Below, piece after piece: positions 44,064 to 53,474 of a DNA stretch of 64,000 nt. Origin of the DNA: G963663315 sp965231905 (GTDB lineage Bacteria; Pseudomonadota; Gammaproteobacteria; Arenicellales; Poriferihabitantaceae); NCBI GenBank assembly GCA_965231905.1, contig CBDDOO010000001.1:434001-498000 (forward strand), given 5' to 3'. Both the position numbers and the translations under genes were made by a program. The notes under the pieces were generated by a model, which saw only the letters and a list, made by a program, of their open reading frames with translations, searched no databases and was not told the DNA's origin. Numbering within the stretch: position 1 is the first letter of the stretch; every line of letters begins with the position of its first letter.

Positions 44064-47000
44064 TTACCACCGCAGCCGCAATTCCATGCCCGCCCCGAAG
44101 TCACCTTCCTGCGCGTCCTGCCCGTGTTGCATGCGGGTAAACAAATCCAGATTCAACCGTAGGGGCGGGTCTGTGTGCCCGCCCGAAATGAATCCCGGCT
44201 CGACCCGATAGCCAATGCGCGTCTCCTCCAGACTGTGATTCCCCGACAACCGCAGATACGGACTGCCCAGCAGATTCCGCGGCCAGGCTTTCAGTCCATA
44301 CGCCATATCAGCCGAGAAACGCCGGTCGTCTTCCTCGTAGAGCGTATCCGGAGTCAGTAAATCCGGCCCGTTGGACCCGGTAGCCGTACCCTGTCGCCGT
44401 TGCACGGTCAACGACAATCCCCGCATCGTTTGCGGCGCGGGGTCAAAGACCAGTTGCGCCGAAGCGCCGTACTCCTCAAAGCCATCGTCCTCATGCGCGA
44501 GCAGTCCGCGTCCCTGCAGTTTCCATTGGAGTATCTGGTTCGCGTCGCTCCAACTGACTCCGGCTCCGAGTTCCGCTCCGAACCCGGTTTCCGCTCCACC
44601 GGCGTCATGGCGCAGTCCGATGTCCATGCGGTTCTTCACAATGCCGGGTCCAAACTCCCGCCGCCAGGCGCCTTCCAGACGAAAGCGCAATCGCGACAGC
44701 TCCGATGCGGTCGCTTCCAGCATGTCCGTCTCCCGGGAGGTGGTACGCAACCACAGCGCGTCTGAACCCATCGACAGGACCAGACCCGCGCGTTCGGGGA
44801 CTTGCAGTACAACCCCGCGCGCTCCGGCAACCAGCATCCTGCTTTCAATCCCCGTTCGATGCGCTTCATCGGACGCTTGCAGGGTCATTTCTCCCTGTCC
44901 CCAGCCCAGCGCCGCCCAGGCCCGCGCCTGGTCATTCAGGGTCCGCGATACATAGGGCATGAACGTGGTCTGGGTGGATTCGAGTTGTCCGTTTGTCCCG
45001 TCCGTGTGGTAATCGCCTTCGCCTGTACTGTGCGTCAGAGCCAGACCCGCCAGCCACGGGCCTTGTCGTTGATCCATGCCGAACGTGGCGCTGGTGACTT
45101 CGCCTTCTATCCCGATTGCGCCTTCCTGTGCGTCAAAACGCGACCAGTCTCCGCGTCCCCAGGAGGACCACAGGGAACCGTCTGAATCCGGTTCTTCGCT
45201 GTGGGAGAAAAAGGCGCCGGCCAGCGCTTCCTGTCCGGTCATCGAATGAGCCGGCGCGTCTTCGCCGGGGAAGCTCCAGCGCTCCGGTTGGGCGCCGGTC
45301 GTCATGGATTGTCCGGCCAGTTGCATCTGCAACCCCGGTGGGTTCGGATGGAACAGTCGTCCGGCGATGCCATCGAGGGTATGTTCGGCATGGGTGCGGG
45401 TAAAACGCGAAAGCCATGATGAAATCGCCGGACTCCTGTCCTGCCCCAACCGGACAATCAGGGTCTGCGTCCGCGCATGGTATTTCGGGTCGGTCGAGGT
45501 GATGGTATGACTCAGTCTGGTCATGCCCCGGTCTGTCTGCGCGGTGATGCGGACGACCTGCGGTTCGGACCAGTCGGCGGCGGTAAAGGTCAGGACTTCC
45601 CGGCCGGTGTCCAGACTCGCTACCGTCGGGTCGCTTACGGTGAGGGCCATCTGTACCGGGGCGGTCGGTTGACTGGTGAGACGAATCGAATAGTCGGCTG
45701 TGTCGCCTGGCTGTCCAATGCGAACGGCGGCGGGTATCTGGATGCCGGCGGTGTCGTTGTCGACAATCCTGCCGGTGGCAGTGGCGTCGGTGAATACGGC
45801 CGTATCTTCCGGGTCGGTCAGGGTGACGGTGAAGGTTTCGTCTTCTTCGTCGATGAAGTCATCTGTGGTCGGTATCGCGAAGGAGACAGAGGTCTGTCCG
45901 GGCAAAAGGGTGATCTGGCCGTTCGGTGACGCGGTGAAGTCGTTGGCTTGCGTTGTGACATCGGTACGGCGAAAGTTCAGGGGCAGGGCCACGCCCGGCG
46001 CCGGCTGGACGGTCACCGTGAACATCACGGCTTCACCTTCGGTCGCCGAGGCGTCGGCGATGGAGATACGGGGAATGACCGGAGAGTCGATGGCATTCAC
46101 CGGGGCGGTCGGGTCTGTGGGGTCTGTGGGGTCTGTGGGGTCTGTGGGGTCGGGGGTCACCGGATCCGTAATCGGGGGGTTGACTCTGCCGCCGGCATTG
46201 GCGATGGTGAGGGTGGCGGAGGAGCGGGTTCCGGCGGTGACTCCGGGCGGGGGGCTGAGGGTGACGGTGAAGGTCTTGTCGTGGTCGGCTTGCGTGTCTT
46301 CCCGGGTCGCAATGTCGAAGAACACGGAGCCGGTCTGGGCGGCAAGGGTGACTGAGGACGGGCAGGTGTAGTCGGCGGTGGTCGCGGCGCCGGGCGTACA
46401 GGTAATAGCCACTTGCGTATCTTCGCTTCGTTGCGGTTGGATATTGACCGTGACGCGAATCGGGTTTCCTTCATTCGCGCGATAGGTTGCGCCGGAGAAG
46501 CTGACGACCGATACGTCGTTGTCGGCAATCGTGATGGCGACTTCCCGCGGTGTTCCCGGCGCGTTGCCGGTCGGCAGGGTTCCGAGTTGAATGACGACGG
46601 TCTCGTCCGGTTCGTCCAGGGGATCGTCTGTGACGGTAAAGGAGGTAGTCCCACTGCTTTCGTTATGGGCAATGTCGATGGAATCCGCTACGGTGTAGTC
46701 GCTGGCATCCGCCGTGGTGCCGGTGGTCTTGACCTGAATCGGGATGGACAGGGTGGAACCGGAGGTGTTGGCTTCGCTTCTCGTGGCGGTAATGGTCAGG
46801 GCGGCCTGGCCTTCGGTGATGGTGTGGGCCGAACCGGTGAGATGAACAGTCGGAGTGCCCGGCGGCGGCTCGTCGTTGTCGGTAATGGTGATGGTGATGG
46901 TGTCACCCGTTCCGGGTTCGGTGCCCATTGGCAGGGTTCCGAGTTCGATTACGACCGTCTCGTCCGGTTCGCCCGCTACGGTATCGTCTGTGACGGTGAA

Positions 47001-49454
47001 GGAGGTTGTGCCGCTCGATGCGTTGTTGGCGATGGTGATGGAGGACGCTACGGTGTAGTCGCTGGCGCTGGCCGTGGTTCCGGTGGTCTGGATCTGAATC
47101 GGAATCACCAGGGCGGCGCCGGATGTGTTGGCTTCGCTTCGGGTGGCGGTAATGGTCAGGGCGGCTTCGCCTTCGGTGATGGCATTGGCCGGGACCGACA
47201 GGTTGACGGTCGGCAACGGTTCGTCGTTGTCGGTGACCATCACGGCGGCGGTTCCCCTCCAGCGCCGTTCGAAGTAGTCGTTGACGCCATCGTCGTTGGT
47301 ATCGACCCCGCTGCCGGGAACCATAACCGTATCGGTGAGCGCGGGCAGGGTATAGCCCGTGCCGGAACTCAGGGTCGCGATGATGTTGTTGGCTTCTTCG
47401 TCTTCCATGTCGTCGATCGTGGGAACGCGATGGGTGGCGGTGGTATCTCCCGCTTCGATGGTGACTATTTTATCGCCGAGGTTGTCTTCTCCTACAAACG
47501 CGGCGGAAGCGGGCTGGTGGATGCGTACCCGCACCGGAAGGTCAATATGCGGAGCCGGGTCGGCGGTAATGGTGAAGGTGGCGGGGTTGCCTTCGACTAC
47601 GCCACTACCGCCGGAAAGGGTCAGGGCGCTCAGTTCCATAATGGTGATGTTGACCGTGTCGAGGCTGGATACGAAGGCGATGCCGGCGGGGGGCTGGGTC
47701 AGGGTCACGGTGAAGGTCTCGTGTGATTCCTTGCTGGTATCCCGGATGATCGGAACATTCAGCGTGGCGCGGGTACTTCCGGCGGGGATGGTGAGGCTGT
47801 ACGGGCCTCCTGTGTAGTCTACATGTTCGGTCGCGCTCAGGGAAACGCTGATTATCGTAAGGGTCGTCGATACGTTGCGGGCTTGTGACAGCACGACCGG
47901 CAGACTCACCTTGCCGGCGTCTTCGTAGACGGTGGCGGTGGCGGATGTGAAACCTGCGGTGACATCCGGCGTGTCGTCGTCCTCGATGGTGATGGTGGCG
48001 GTGGACGGGCTGACAGCGCGGGTTCCGGCAGGCGCCGAAAGGGTGACGGTGAAGGTCTCATCGCTTTCACTGTCTGTGTCCTGGGGGGCCGTAATGGTAT
48101 AGTTGGCGGAGGCGGCGTTGGCCGCAATCGTGACATTGGCCGGACAGGTATAGTCGGTATTGCTGGCGGTGCCGTTCGCGCAAGTGATCGGAACCACCGT
48201 GTTCACGCTCCTCGGACGGACGATGTTGACCGGAATGTTCAGCGTCCCGCCCTCCGTCATGCGGTAGGTCGCCGCGCCGAAACTGATCGCCGGGTCGTCG
48301 TTGTCGGTGATGGTGGCGGTGTCAGTGAGGGTGGAGCCCAGCGTGTAGCCGTCGCCGGCCAGCACCGTGAACGTCAGGCTGCCGTCGGCCTCGTCCACGT
48401 CGTCATCAATCAGGTCGATGAATAAATCTACGCCCATTTCGCCAGCGCGGATCGTAAGCGTCTTTTCCCCCAGATCGTCCGCATCGAAGAAGTCGCCGGT
48501 CTGCGCCAGCCGCGCGTTGACCACGGTATCCACCGCCACATTGATATCGGACCCGATCTCGAAGGACACTCTGTCGAAGGACTCTGGAATGGAATCGCCG
48601 TTTTGGACCACGCTGATGACCGGAAAGTCATCGTTGCGAATGGTCACGGTGGCCTCGGCAGGCGTACCGGTGTCAACCAGAGTGGTCGCCGCCATGATTT
48701 CAACGGTAAAGGTCTCGTCCGGCTCGACCGTCGTGTCTCCGGTGGTCGTGATGTTGAAGGAGGCCGAGGCGGTGTTGGCCGGAATGGTGACGGTCGCCGG
48801 GCAGCTGAACTCGGAAGCGCTCGCCGTGCCCGCCGTACACGTGATGTTGACTGTGGTCGCCGCGCTATGCGTCGGGGCGATGTTCACCGTGAGCGCCACC
48901 GTGTCGCCCTCATCCTCTCTATAGGTCGCAGAGCTCAGGCTCACCGCCGGACCATCGTTATCCAGGACTGTGAACGTTATGCTGTTGGGGCTGCCAATGG
49001 TGTAGGCGCCGAGCACTCCTTCCCCGGCGGACTGGCCCTGCACCTGCACCCCGATTGTGCCGTCTTGCTCGTTGACATTGTCATCGTCCATGACGACATC
49101 GAAGGTGGCGGTCGTGGCATTGGGGGCAATCGTCACATTCCTGTCGCCTGCTTGACCCGTGGCCAGGAAGTCGCCGGCCGAAGACAAGACTCCCACATTG
49201 ACCGTAATACCCGTGGTCGTGGTTCGGCTGGCGGTCAGAGTGAAGGTGAACGTGTCGGACTCCGTTCTTGCGCCACTGGCGGGACCGGAAATGCTGACGG
49301 ACGGCGGCATCAGCGTCTGCGCGCCGGCTTCCGGGACGACCAGCAGCGGCAGGAAAAGCAGAAACGCGAAAAAACCGCGTCGCAGACGGATGAAAGCAGA
49401 AAAATCAGGCGGGCAGGAAGCGCGAGAGCAGGCCCGGAATCCGGGCCGCATCAT
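44064..49454 (-). CDS. Giant Calx-beta repeat protein with autotransporter-like C-terminus
   Basis: 1796 residues. A long N-terminal signal (basic n-region, FFAFLLFLPLLVVPEAGA, cut before QTLMPP) is followed by about ten Calx-beta-like units, each ending in motifs like ITDNDDP or DNDEP and containing DExDETFTVTL; these bind calcium in the family. A linker with four exact DPT codon repeats (46111-46146) follows unit nine. The last about 400 residues have alternating strands and end MELRLRW, as in autotransporter barrels. A likely surface adhesin. A (CGGCT)20 tract lies just upstream. No Shine-Dalgarno is seen. A dispersed repeat sits in frame near the C-terminus (44159-44185). Confidence 0.88.
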   Translation of the reverse strand: MMRPGFRACSRASCPPDFSAFIRLRRGFFAFLLFLPLLVVPEAGAQTLMPPSVSISGPASGARTESDTFTFTLTASRTTTTGITVNVGVLSSAGDFLATGQAGDRNVTIAPNATTATFDVVMDDDNVNEQDGTIGVQVQGQSAGEGVLGAYTIGSPNSITFTVLDNDGPAVSLSSATYREDEGDTVALTVNIAPTHSAATTVNITCTAGTASASEFSCPATVTIPANTASASFNITTTGDTTVEPDETFTVEIMAATTLVDTGTPAEATVTIRNDDFPVISVVQNGDSIPESFDRVSFEIGSDINVAVDTVVNARLAQTGDFFDADDLGEKTLTIRAGEMGVDLFIDLIDDDVDEADGSLTFTVLAGDGYTLGSTLTDTATITDNDDPAISFGAATYRMTEGGTLNIPVNIVRPRSVNTVVPITCANGTASNTDYTCPANVTIAANAASANYTITAPQDTDSESDETFTVTLSAPAGTRAVSPSTATITIEDDDTPDVTAGFTSATATVYEDAGKVSLPVVLSQARNVSTTLTIISVSLSATEHVDYTGGPYSLTIPAGSTRATLNVPIIRDTSKESHETFTVTLTQPPAGIAFVSSLDTVNITIMELSALTLSGGSGVVEGNPATFTITADPAPHIDLPVRVRIHQPASAAFVGEDNLGDKIVTIEAGDTTATHRVPTIDDMEDEEANNIIATLSSGTGYTLPALTDTVMVPGSGVDTNDDGVNDYFERRWRGTAAVMVTDNDEPLPTVNLSVPANAITEGEAALTITATRSEANTSGAALVIPIQIQTTGTTASASDYTVASSITIANNASSGTTSFTVTDDTVAGEPDETVVIELGTLPMGTEPGTGDTITITITDNDEPPPGTPTVHLTGSAHTITEGQAALTITATRSEANTSGSTLSIPIQVKTTGTTADASDYTVADSIDIAHNESSGTTSFTVTDDPLDEPDETVVIQLGTLPTGNAPGTPREVAITIADNDVSVVSFSGATYRANEGNPIRVTVNIQPQRSEDTQVAITCTPGAATTADYTCPSSVTLAAQTGSVFFDIATREDTQADHDKTFTVTLSPPPGVTAGTRSSATLTIANAGGRVNPPITDPVTPDPTDPTDPTDPTDPTAPVNAIDSPVIPRISIADASATEGEAVMFTVTVQPAPGVALPLNFRRTDVTTQANDFTASPNGQITLLPGQTSVSFAIPTTDDFIDEEDETFTVTLTDPEDTAVFTDATATGRIVDNDTAGIQIPAAVRIGQPGDTADYSIRLTSQPTAPVQMALTVSDPTVASLDTGREVLTFTAADWSEPQVVRITAQTDRGMTRLSHTITSTDPKYHARTQTLIVRLGQDRSPAISSWLSRFTRTHAEHTLDGIAGRLFHPNPPGLQMQLAGQSMTTGAQPERWSFPGEDAPAHSMTGQEALAGAFFSHSEEPDSDGSLWSSWGRGDWSRFDAQEGAIGIEGEVTSATFGMDQRQGPWLAGLALTHSTGEGDYHTDGTNGQLESTQTTFMPYVSRTLNDQARAWAALGWGQGEMTLQASDEAHRTGIESRMLVAGARGVVLQVPERAGLVLSMGSDALWLRTTSRETDMLEATASELSRLRFRLEGAWRREFGPGIVKNRMDIGLRHDAGGAETGFGAELGAGVSWSDANQILQWKLQGRGLLAHEDDGFEEYGASAQLVFDPAPQTMRGLSLTVQRRQGTATGSNGPDLLTPDTLYEEDDRRFSADMAYGLKAWPRNLLGSPYLRLSGNHSLEETRIGYRVEPGFISGGHTDPPLRLNLDLFTRMQHGQDAQEGDFGAGMELRLRW
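44159..44185. repeat. Dispersed 27-bp hairpin element inside a coding sequence
   Basis: Same GTAGGGGCGGGT...GTGCCCGCCCG unit as the intergenic copies, here within the barrel of the giant protein. It is read in frame as SGGHTDPPL without a stop. Confidence 0.85.
46111..46146. repeat. 9-bp in-frame tandem repeat, 4 copies
   Basis: Four exact GGGTCTGTG units, encoding Thr-Asp-Pro repeats on the minus strand in a linker before the last Calx-beta units. Copy changes would keep the frame and only alter linker length. Confidence 0.95.
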
Positions 49455-49460
49455 GGCCGA

Positions 49461-49564
49461 CGGCTCGGCTCGGCTCGGCTCGGCTCGGCTCGGCTCGGCT
49501 CGGCTCGGCTCGGCTCGGCTCGGCTCGGCTCGGCTCGGCTCGGCTCGGCTCGGCTCGGCTCGGC
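49461..49564. repeat. Pentanucleotide tract (CGGCT)20
   Basis: Twenty perfect copies (49461-49560) plus four bases, lying from 7 bp before the start codon of the giant surface gene up to 3 bp from a TATAAT box. On the coding strand it is (AGCCG)n, free of start and stop codons in every frame. Such tracts are classic slipped-strand switches. Confidence 0.97.
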
Positions 49565-49566
49565 AG

Positions 49567-49599
49567 ATTATACCCTACTGACTCCACTCGATTTGTCAA
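49567..49599 (-). promoter_or_regulatory. Promoter of the giant surface protein
   Basis: Minus strand TTGACA (49599-49594), 21-nt spacer, TATAAT (49572-49567). Both hexamers are consensus but the spacer is longer than the usual 17. Transcription would start inside or at the edge of the pentanucleotide tract, making the leader almost entirely repeat. Confidence 0.6.
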
Positions 49600-49691
49600 C
49601 CCTTTTGTCGAAAAAATCCCCAATCTGTCTCTTTCAAACCGTTGCGGTGTCTTCATGGCGTTATGCGCTGCTAGAGGAGAAGAAAGCCGGT

Positions 49692-50921
49692 TTATACGGA
49701 TAATGGCCGGTTTTTGCAAGAGTTTTTTGCCCCTGCATCGGTCACTGCCACCAGCGCATCGGCAAACTGGTGCAGTTGCGCTTCATCTTTCAGTCCCGCG
49801 ATGTTGATCCGGCCACCGGCAACAGCATAAACGGCGTGATCATTACGCAGGCTGTCGACTTCCTCATCACTCAATACCAGCAGGGAAAACATGCCGCGGT
49901 GATGTTCTATGAAATCCCATCGACTGGATCGGGATTTCTCTCTGAGTATGTCGCTTAACTGTTTCCTCAATGCCAGTATCCGTTGTCGCATGGATGTCAA
50001 TTCGCTTTCCCAATTATCTCTCAAGCCGGTATCCGACAGGATCAGAGAGACGATTGCGGCGCCATGATCGGGCGGCATTGAATAAGAGCTTCGCGCGTTG
50101 CTGGCGATGTGGTTGCGCGCGATTTCAGCGGTACGGGGGGTCTCCCCGACCACCAGGGAGCAGCCCACACGGTCGCGGTACAGCCCGAAATTCTTGGAAC
50201 AGGAACTGGCCACGACCATGGATTCGACCTGTTCGGCCATGGTTCGCACGCCATAGACATCTTCTTCGAGCGAGTCGCCAAAACCCTGATAGGCCAGATC
50301 GAAATAAGGGAAAAAGCCGTTTTTCGCGGCAAGAATGGCGATCTCGTCCCAGTTCGCGGGACTGAGTTCGGCGCCCGACGGATTGTGGCAGCAGGCATGA
50401 AAAACAACGATGTCGTCCGGCCCGAATGTTGTCAGTTTACCCATCAGGGCATCGAAATCCACTTGCCTGGTATGCCGGTCAAGATACGGGTAGGCATCGA
50501 CACTGAATCCGCTTTGCCGGAAAATGGGGTAATGATTGCCCCAGGTCGGATCACTGACCCGGAAGGTCTTGTCGGCGGCAATCCGGTACAGCATATCGGA
50601 CAGCATCCTGAGGGCGCCGCAACCGCCCGGAGTCTGCACTGCCCGCACCCGGTCCATTCCCGAAAAGTCGCCGAATATCATATTGGCGATAGCGTTGTTG
50701 AACTGTTCATCCCCGGTCAGGCCAACATAAGCCTTCGTGGTTTGCTGGTTGTGCAGTCTGTCTTCCGCCTCGCGCACAGCGCTCATAATCGGGGTGACAC
50801 CACGGGCATCGCGGAAAACGCCAACGCCCACATCTATTTTCTGTGGACGGGGGTCGTCCCTGAACATACCCAGAAGTTTGAGAATGGGGTCCTGCGCAAC
50901 CGGTTCGAACTGTTCAAACAT
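49692..50921 (-). CDS. Aromatic/aspartate aminotransferase
   Basis: 409 residues, class I fold. YVGLTGDEQFNNAI, VFHACCHNPSGAEL, the PLP lysine in SSCSKNFGLYRDRVG and the C-terminal arginine region (GGRINIAGL) match the AspC/TyrB group. It transfers amino groups between aspartate or aromatic amino acids and 2-oxoglutarate. It precedes the giant surface gene on the same strand, but that gene has its own promoter. Confidence 0.93.
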   Translation of the reverse strand: MFEQFEPVAQDPILKLLGMFRDDPRPQKIDVGVGVFRDARGVTPIMSAVREAEDRLHNQQTTKAYVGLTGDEQFNNAIANMIFGDFSGMDRVRAVQTPGGCGALRMLSDMLYRIAADKTFRVSDPTWGNHYPIFRQSGFSVDAYPYLDRHTRQVDFDALMGKLTTFGPDDIVVFHACCHNPSGAELSPANWDEIAILAAKNGFFPYFDLAYQGFGDSLEEDVYGVRTMAEQVESMVVASSCSKNFGLYRDRVGCSLVVGETPRTAEIARNHIASNARSSYSMPPDHGAAIVSLILSDTGLRDNWESELTSMRQRILALRKQLSDILREKSRSSRWDFIEHHRGMFSLLVLSDEEVDSLRNDHAVYAVAGGRINIAGLKDEAQLHQFADALVAVTDAGAKNSCKNRPLSV

Positions 50922-51005
50922 GATCTGATCTTGTCAATATGAATTAATGTGGATGAGGTCGGACTATAACAAATAAAAGCCGCGCCTGATCAAGTAGAAT
51001 AGGAT

Positions 51006-51974
51006 ATGAATTTCCGCTCCTTACCCTCCACGTCTCCGATTACCGCGGGGCAATCCGGCAACCATTCCAGAGCGCTGGCGCTTGGCGTGTCTGCCGCGCT
51101 GTTGAGTATTCTGTGTTTCAGCGCGATGGATGCCATGGTGAAGTGGCTGGGTTCTGATTATTCCGTCTGGCAGATCATGTTCTTCCGCTGTACTGTGGCG
51201 ATGATCCCGATCTTGTTTTTTCTGCATCGTGCGGGAGGGGTCCGGGTTTTGCGGACAAACCGTCCCTGGATGCATGCCCTGCGATCGTTTCTCGGGATGC
51301 TGGCCATGGCTTTCGCATTTTACGGCTTCACGGTTCTGCCGCTGGCGGACGCCTCTGCGGTTTTTTACATGGCGCCGCTGATCGGGACGGCGCTTTCTGT
51401 CCCCATTCTGGGGGAACAGGTCGGCATACGACGCTGGCTGGCGATACTGATTGGTTTCGCGGGGGTATTGATCATTACCCGTCCGGGTGGGGCAATATTC
51501 AATGCCGGAGGATTGTCGATGTTGATTGCAGCCTTCATTATCGGCGTCAATAGTACGGTTGTGCGAATGTTGAGCGCTACCGATCAGGCCATCAGCATTA
51601 CTTTCTACTTTACCCTGAGCGGCGCTGTCCTGACCACGATTCTGTGTATCTTCTCCGATTGGGTGATGCCGGGCGGGTGGGACCTGGCGCTGTTGATCTG
51701 TGTCGGGCTGCTGGGCGGATTGGCGCAATACACGCTGGCCTTGAGTCTGCGTTACGTGGCGGTCAGTATCATTGCCCCTTTCAGGTACTTGTCCATTATC
51801 ACAGGGGGGATATTCGGTTACCTGATCTGGTCTGAAATCCCGGACAGCCTGACGTTGACCGGAATCGCCATTATTATCGGCTGCGGCCTGTATTCGATGC
51901 ATCGGGAAACAAAACTTGCCCGACAAAGCGATAACCGGGATAAAATATCGGCTTATGATCAAAGATACGGTTGA
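51006..51974 (+). CDS. DMT superfamily (EamA-like) transporter
   Basis: 322 residues with ten hydrophobic segments; ILCFSAMDAMVKWLG begins the first five-helix half. Likely exports small metabolites. bolA starts 6 bp after its stop, so the two share a transcript. Divergent from the aminotransferase. Confidence 0.88.
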   Translation: MNFRSLPSTSPITAGQSGNHSRALALGVSAALLSILCFSAMDAMVKWLGSDYSVWQIMFFRCTVAMIPILFFLHRAGGVRVLRTNRPWMHALRSFLGMLAMAFAFYGFTVLPLADASAVFYMAPLIGTALSVPILGEQVGIRRWLAILIGFAGVLIITRPGGAIFNAGGLSMLIAAFIIGVNSTVVRMLSATDQAISITFYFTLSGAVLTTILCIFSDWVMPGGWDLALLICVGLLGGLAQYTLALSLRYVAVSIIAPFRYLSIITGGIFGYLIWSEIPDSLTLTGIAIIIGCGLYSMHRETKLARQSDNRDKISAYDQRYG

Positions 51975-51980
51975 ACCAGC

Positions 51981-52307
51981 ATGAATGATCCGAACACGGT
52001 CGAATTATCAATCCGCTCCAAGCTCGAAGCCCTTGAGCCGATCCACCTCGAAGTATTGAATGAGAGCGACAACCACAACGTGCCGGCTGGCTCCGAGTCT
52101 CATTTCAAGGTGGTTCTGGTATCGGATGTTTTCAGGAACAAGACGCTGCTTGCCCGGCACCGGCTGGTCAATGAACTGCTGGGCGATGAACTGGCCGGCC
52201 CCGTTCACGCCTTGTCGCTGGACATCCTGACTGGTGACGAATGGTTTGATAAAGGAGGCAAATCCAGGCCCTCTCCTGAATGCCTGGGCGGTTCCGGGCT
52301 CAGGTGA
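51981..52307 (+). CDS. bolA: BolA-family protein
   Basis: 108 residues. The BolA core LHLEVLNESDNHNVPAGSESHFKVV-like sequence and HRLVNELLGDEL are clear, with conserved His residues that bind Fe-S in complex with monothiol glutaredoxins. Its stop overlaps the convergent endonuclease-like gene by 8 bp. Confidence 0.94.
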   Translation: MNDPNTVELSIRSKLEALEPIHLEVLNESDNHNVPAGSESHFKVVLVSDVFRNKTLLARHRLVNELLGDELAGPVHALSLDILTGDEWFDKGGKSRPSPECLGGSGLR

Positions 52308-52674
52308 GTAATGTGTCTCTTTCCTTCAGGTAAGCTATCGCATTTCCAAGAAAGTCTTCGCCATTCTTAAACCGTCCCAAGCCGGTGTTGCAACTATCAC
52401 ATATAAAATCCCTGATATTCCCTGTATGGTGGTCGTGGTCGGCTACCAGAGTCAGACTTGAAATTTCTGATTCTGTCCTCGGGGATATCATTTTCATGCT
52501 GTCTTCCCTATCCTTTTGAGCATACAACCCATTTGTGATCAGGCATGTAACAAATCCATAGTTAGCGATCCAAGTCTTTCTTTTGCTATTGCTATGTACT
52601 CTGATGATATGTCTACCCCTATATATTTTCGCCCGGTCTGGTGCGCCATTTTGCAGGTCGTTCCAGAACCGCAC
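52300..52674 (-). CDS. Endonuclease VII-like HNH protein, start uncertain
   Basis: 124 residues as an open frame, but the first about 45 codons overlap the methyltransferase; a TTG at 52527, just past its stop, is another start. The C-terminal part VADHDHHTGNIRDFICDSCNTGLGRFKN is typical of recombination-endonuclease-VII HNH domains. The family's first CxxC zinc pair is not seen; the matching place reads SMKM. It might be the restriction partner of the neighbouring methyltransferase or a degraded copy. Confidence 0.55.
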   Translation of the reverse strand: MRFWNDLQNGAPDRAKIYRGRHIIRVHSNSKRKTWIANYGFVTCLITNGLYAQKDREDSMKMISPRTESEISSLTLVADHDHHTGNIRDFICDSCNTGLGRFKNGEDFLGNAIAYLKERDTLLT

Positions 52675-53321
52675 ATAGGGTCAAACACCAGGTCTCCGGG
52701 GTTCGTCCAGGAAAAAATATGATCTTGGGCGAGCTTTTCCGGGAATACGGCTGGATGCTTGAAGGCTATCTTGTCTGATGTTGTACCACCAAGACCAACC
52801 GCATAAGCCCATATATTTGTGCGTGTCTTTTCCTTCTTCAATTCTTTGAGAACTTTCTGGTTCACTGCGTCTGCGCCCTTGTTGTGAACCAACATTTCGT
52901 ATCCACTTCTAGCCGTCTTTTCTTTTATCGGATTAAATGTTGCAGGTTTCCCTTTGCTCAATATAAACATAAATTCAAAGGCATTTGTATAGGCATTACT
53001 TCGCATGAATGGCGTATTCTTCTTCTGGTAGATCATCACATCATGCATCTGGAAACCAATCTTCTGAAAATACAGGCCTTGTCTGAAACTGGTCAGGCTT
53101 CTGCCTCCATTTATCTTGTCACCAACGACCCAAACAACCACGCCGCCTTGTTTTGTTACCCGATATAGCTGTTGCGCAATATCCTCAAAAGGGAATGAAT
53201 AGCCCTCATAGTTTCGGAGATCATCATACGGTGGAGAGGTTAAGCAGAGGTCTATACAACTATCATCCATGTTCTTCATGAACTCTACACAATCAGATTG
53301 ATACAACTGGTTGTGTTTCAC
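52539..53321 (-). CDS. DNA methyltransferase, beta-class (SPPY)
   Basis: 260 residues. TSPPYDDLRNYEGY (motif IV) precedes VFDPMCGSGTTCKMA (motif I); the hydrophobic VVVWVVGDKIN lies between. SPPY suggests N4-cytosine, though some N6-adenine enzymes share it. AT-rich like other accessory loci. Followed closely by an HNH endonuclease-like gene, so a type II restriction pair is likely. The insertion sequence lies 150 bp upstream. Confidence 0.88.
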   Translation of the reverse strand: MKHNQLYQSDCVEFMKNMDDSCIDLCLTSPPYDDLRNYEGYSFPFEDIAQQLYRVTKQGGVVVWVVGDKINGGRSLTSFRQGLYFQKIGFQMHDVMIYQKKNTPFMRSNAYTNAFEFMFILSKGKPATFNPIKEKTARSGYEMLVHNKGADAVNQKVLKELKKEKTRTNIWAYAVGLGGTTSDKIAFKHPAVFPEKLAQDHIFSWTNPGDLVFDPMCGSGTTCKMAHQTGRKYIGVDISSEYIAIAKERLGSLTMDLLHA

Positions 53322-53474
53322 TGCACGGTCACCAGTTTGTGCGTTTCAATCTGTGGTGAATACATGACAATACCCGATTTGACAGTGAACAATTTGTAGC
53401 CATACCTGAACAAATATTATGAATTTTTCTGATTCGGTTCATGGCATATTATCCCGAGGTTGCAACTGTTTCAA

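Noticed and set aside
46413..47726. 437-residue plus-strand frame opposite the surface gene
   Set aside because: Gly/Arg/Asp-rich shadow of the Calx-beta repeats on the other strand; no signal, no family, repetitive because the real gene is.
49461..49564. CRISPR array
   Set aside because: The repeat unit is 5 bp with no spacers; it is a simple-sequence tract. No CRISPR repeat-spacer pattern was seen anywhere in the window.
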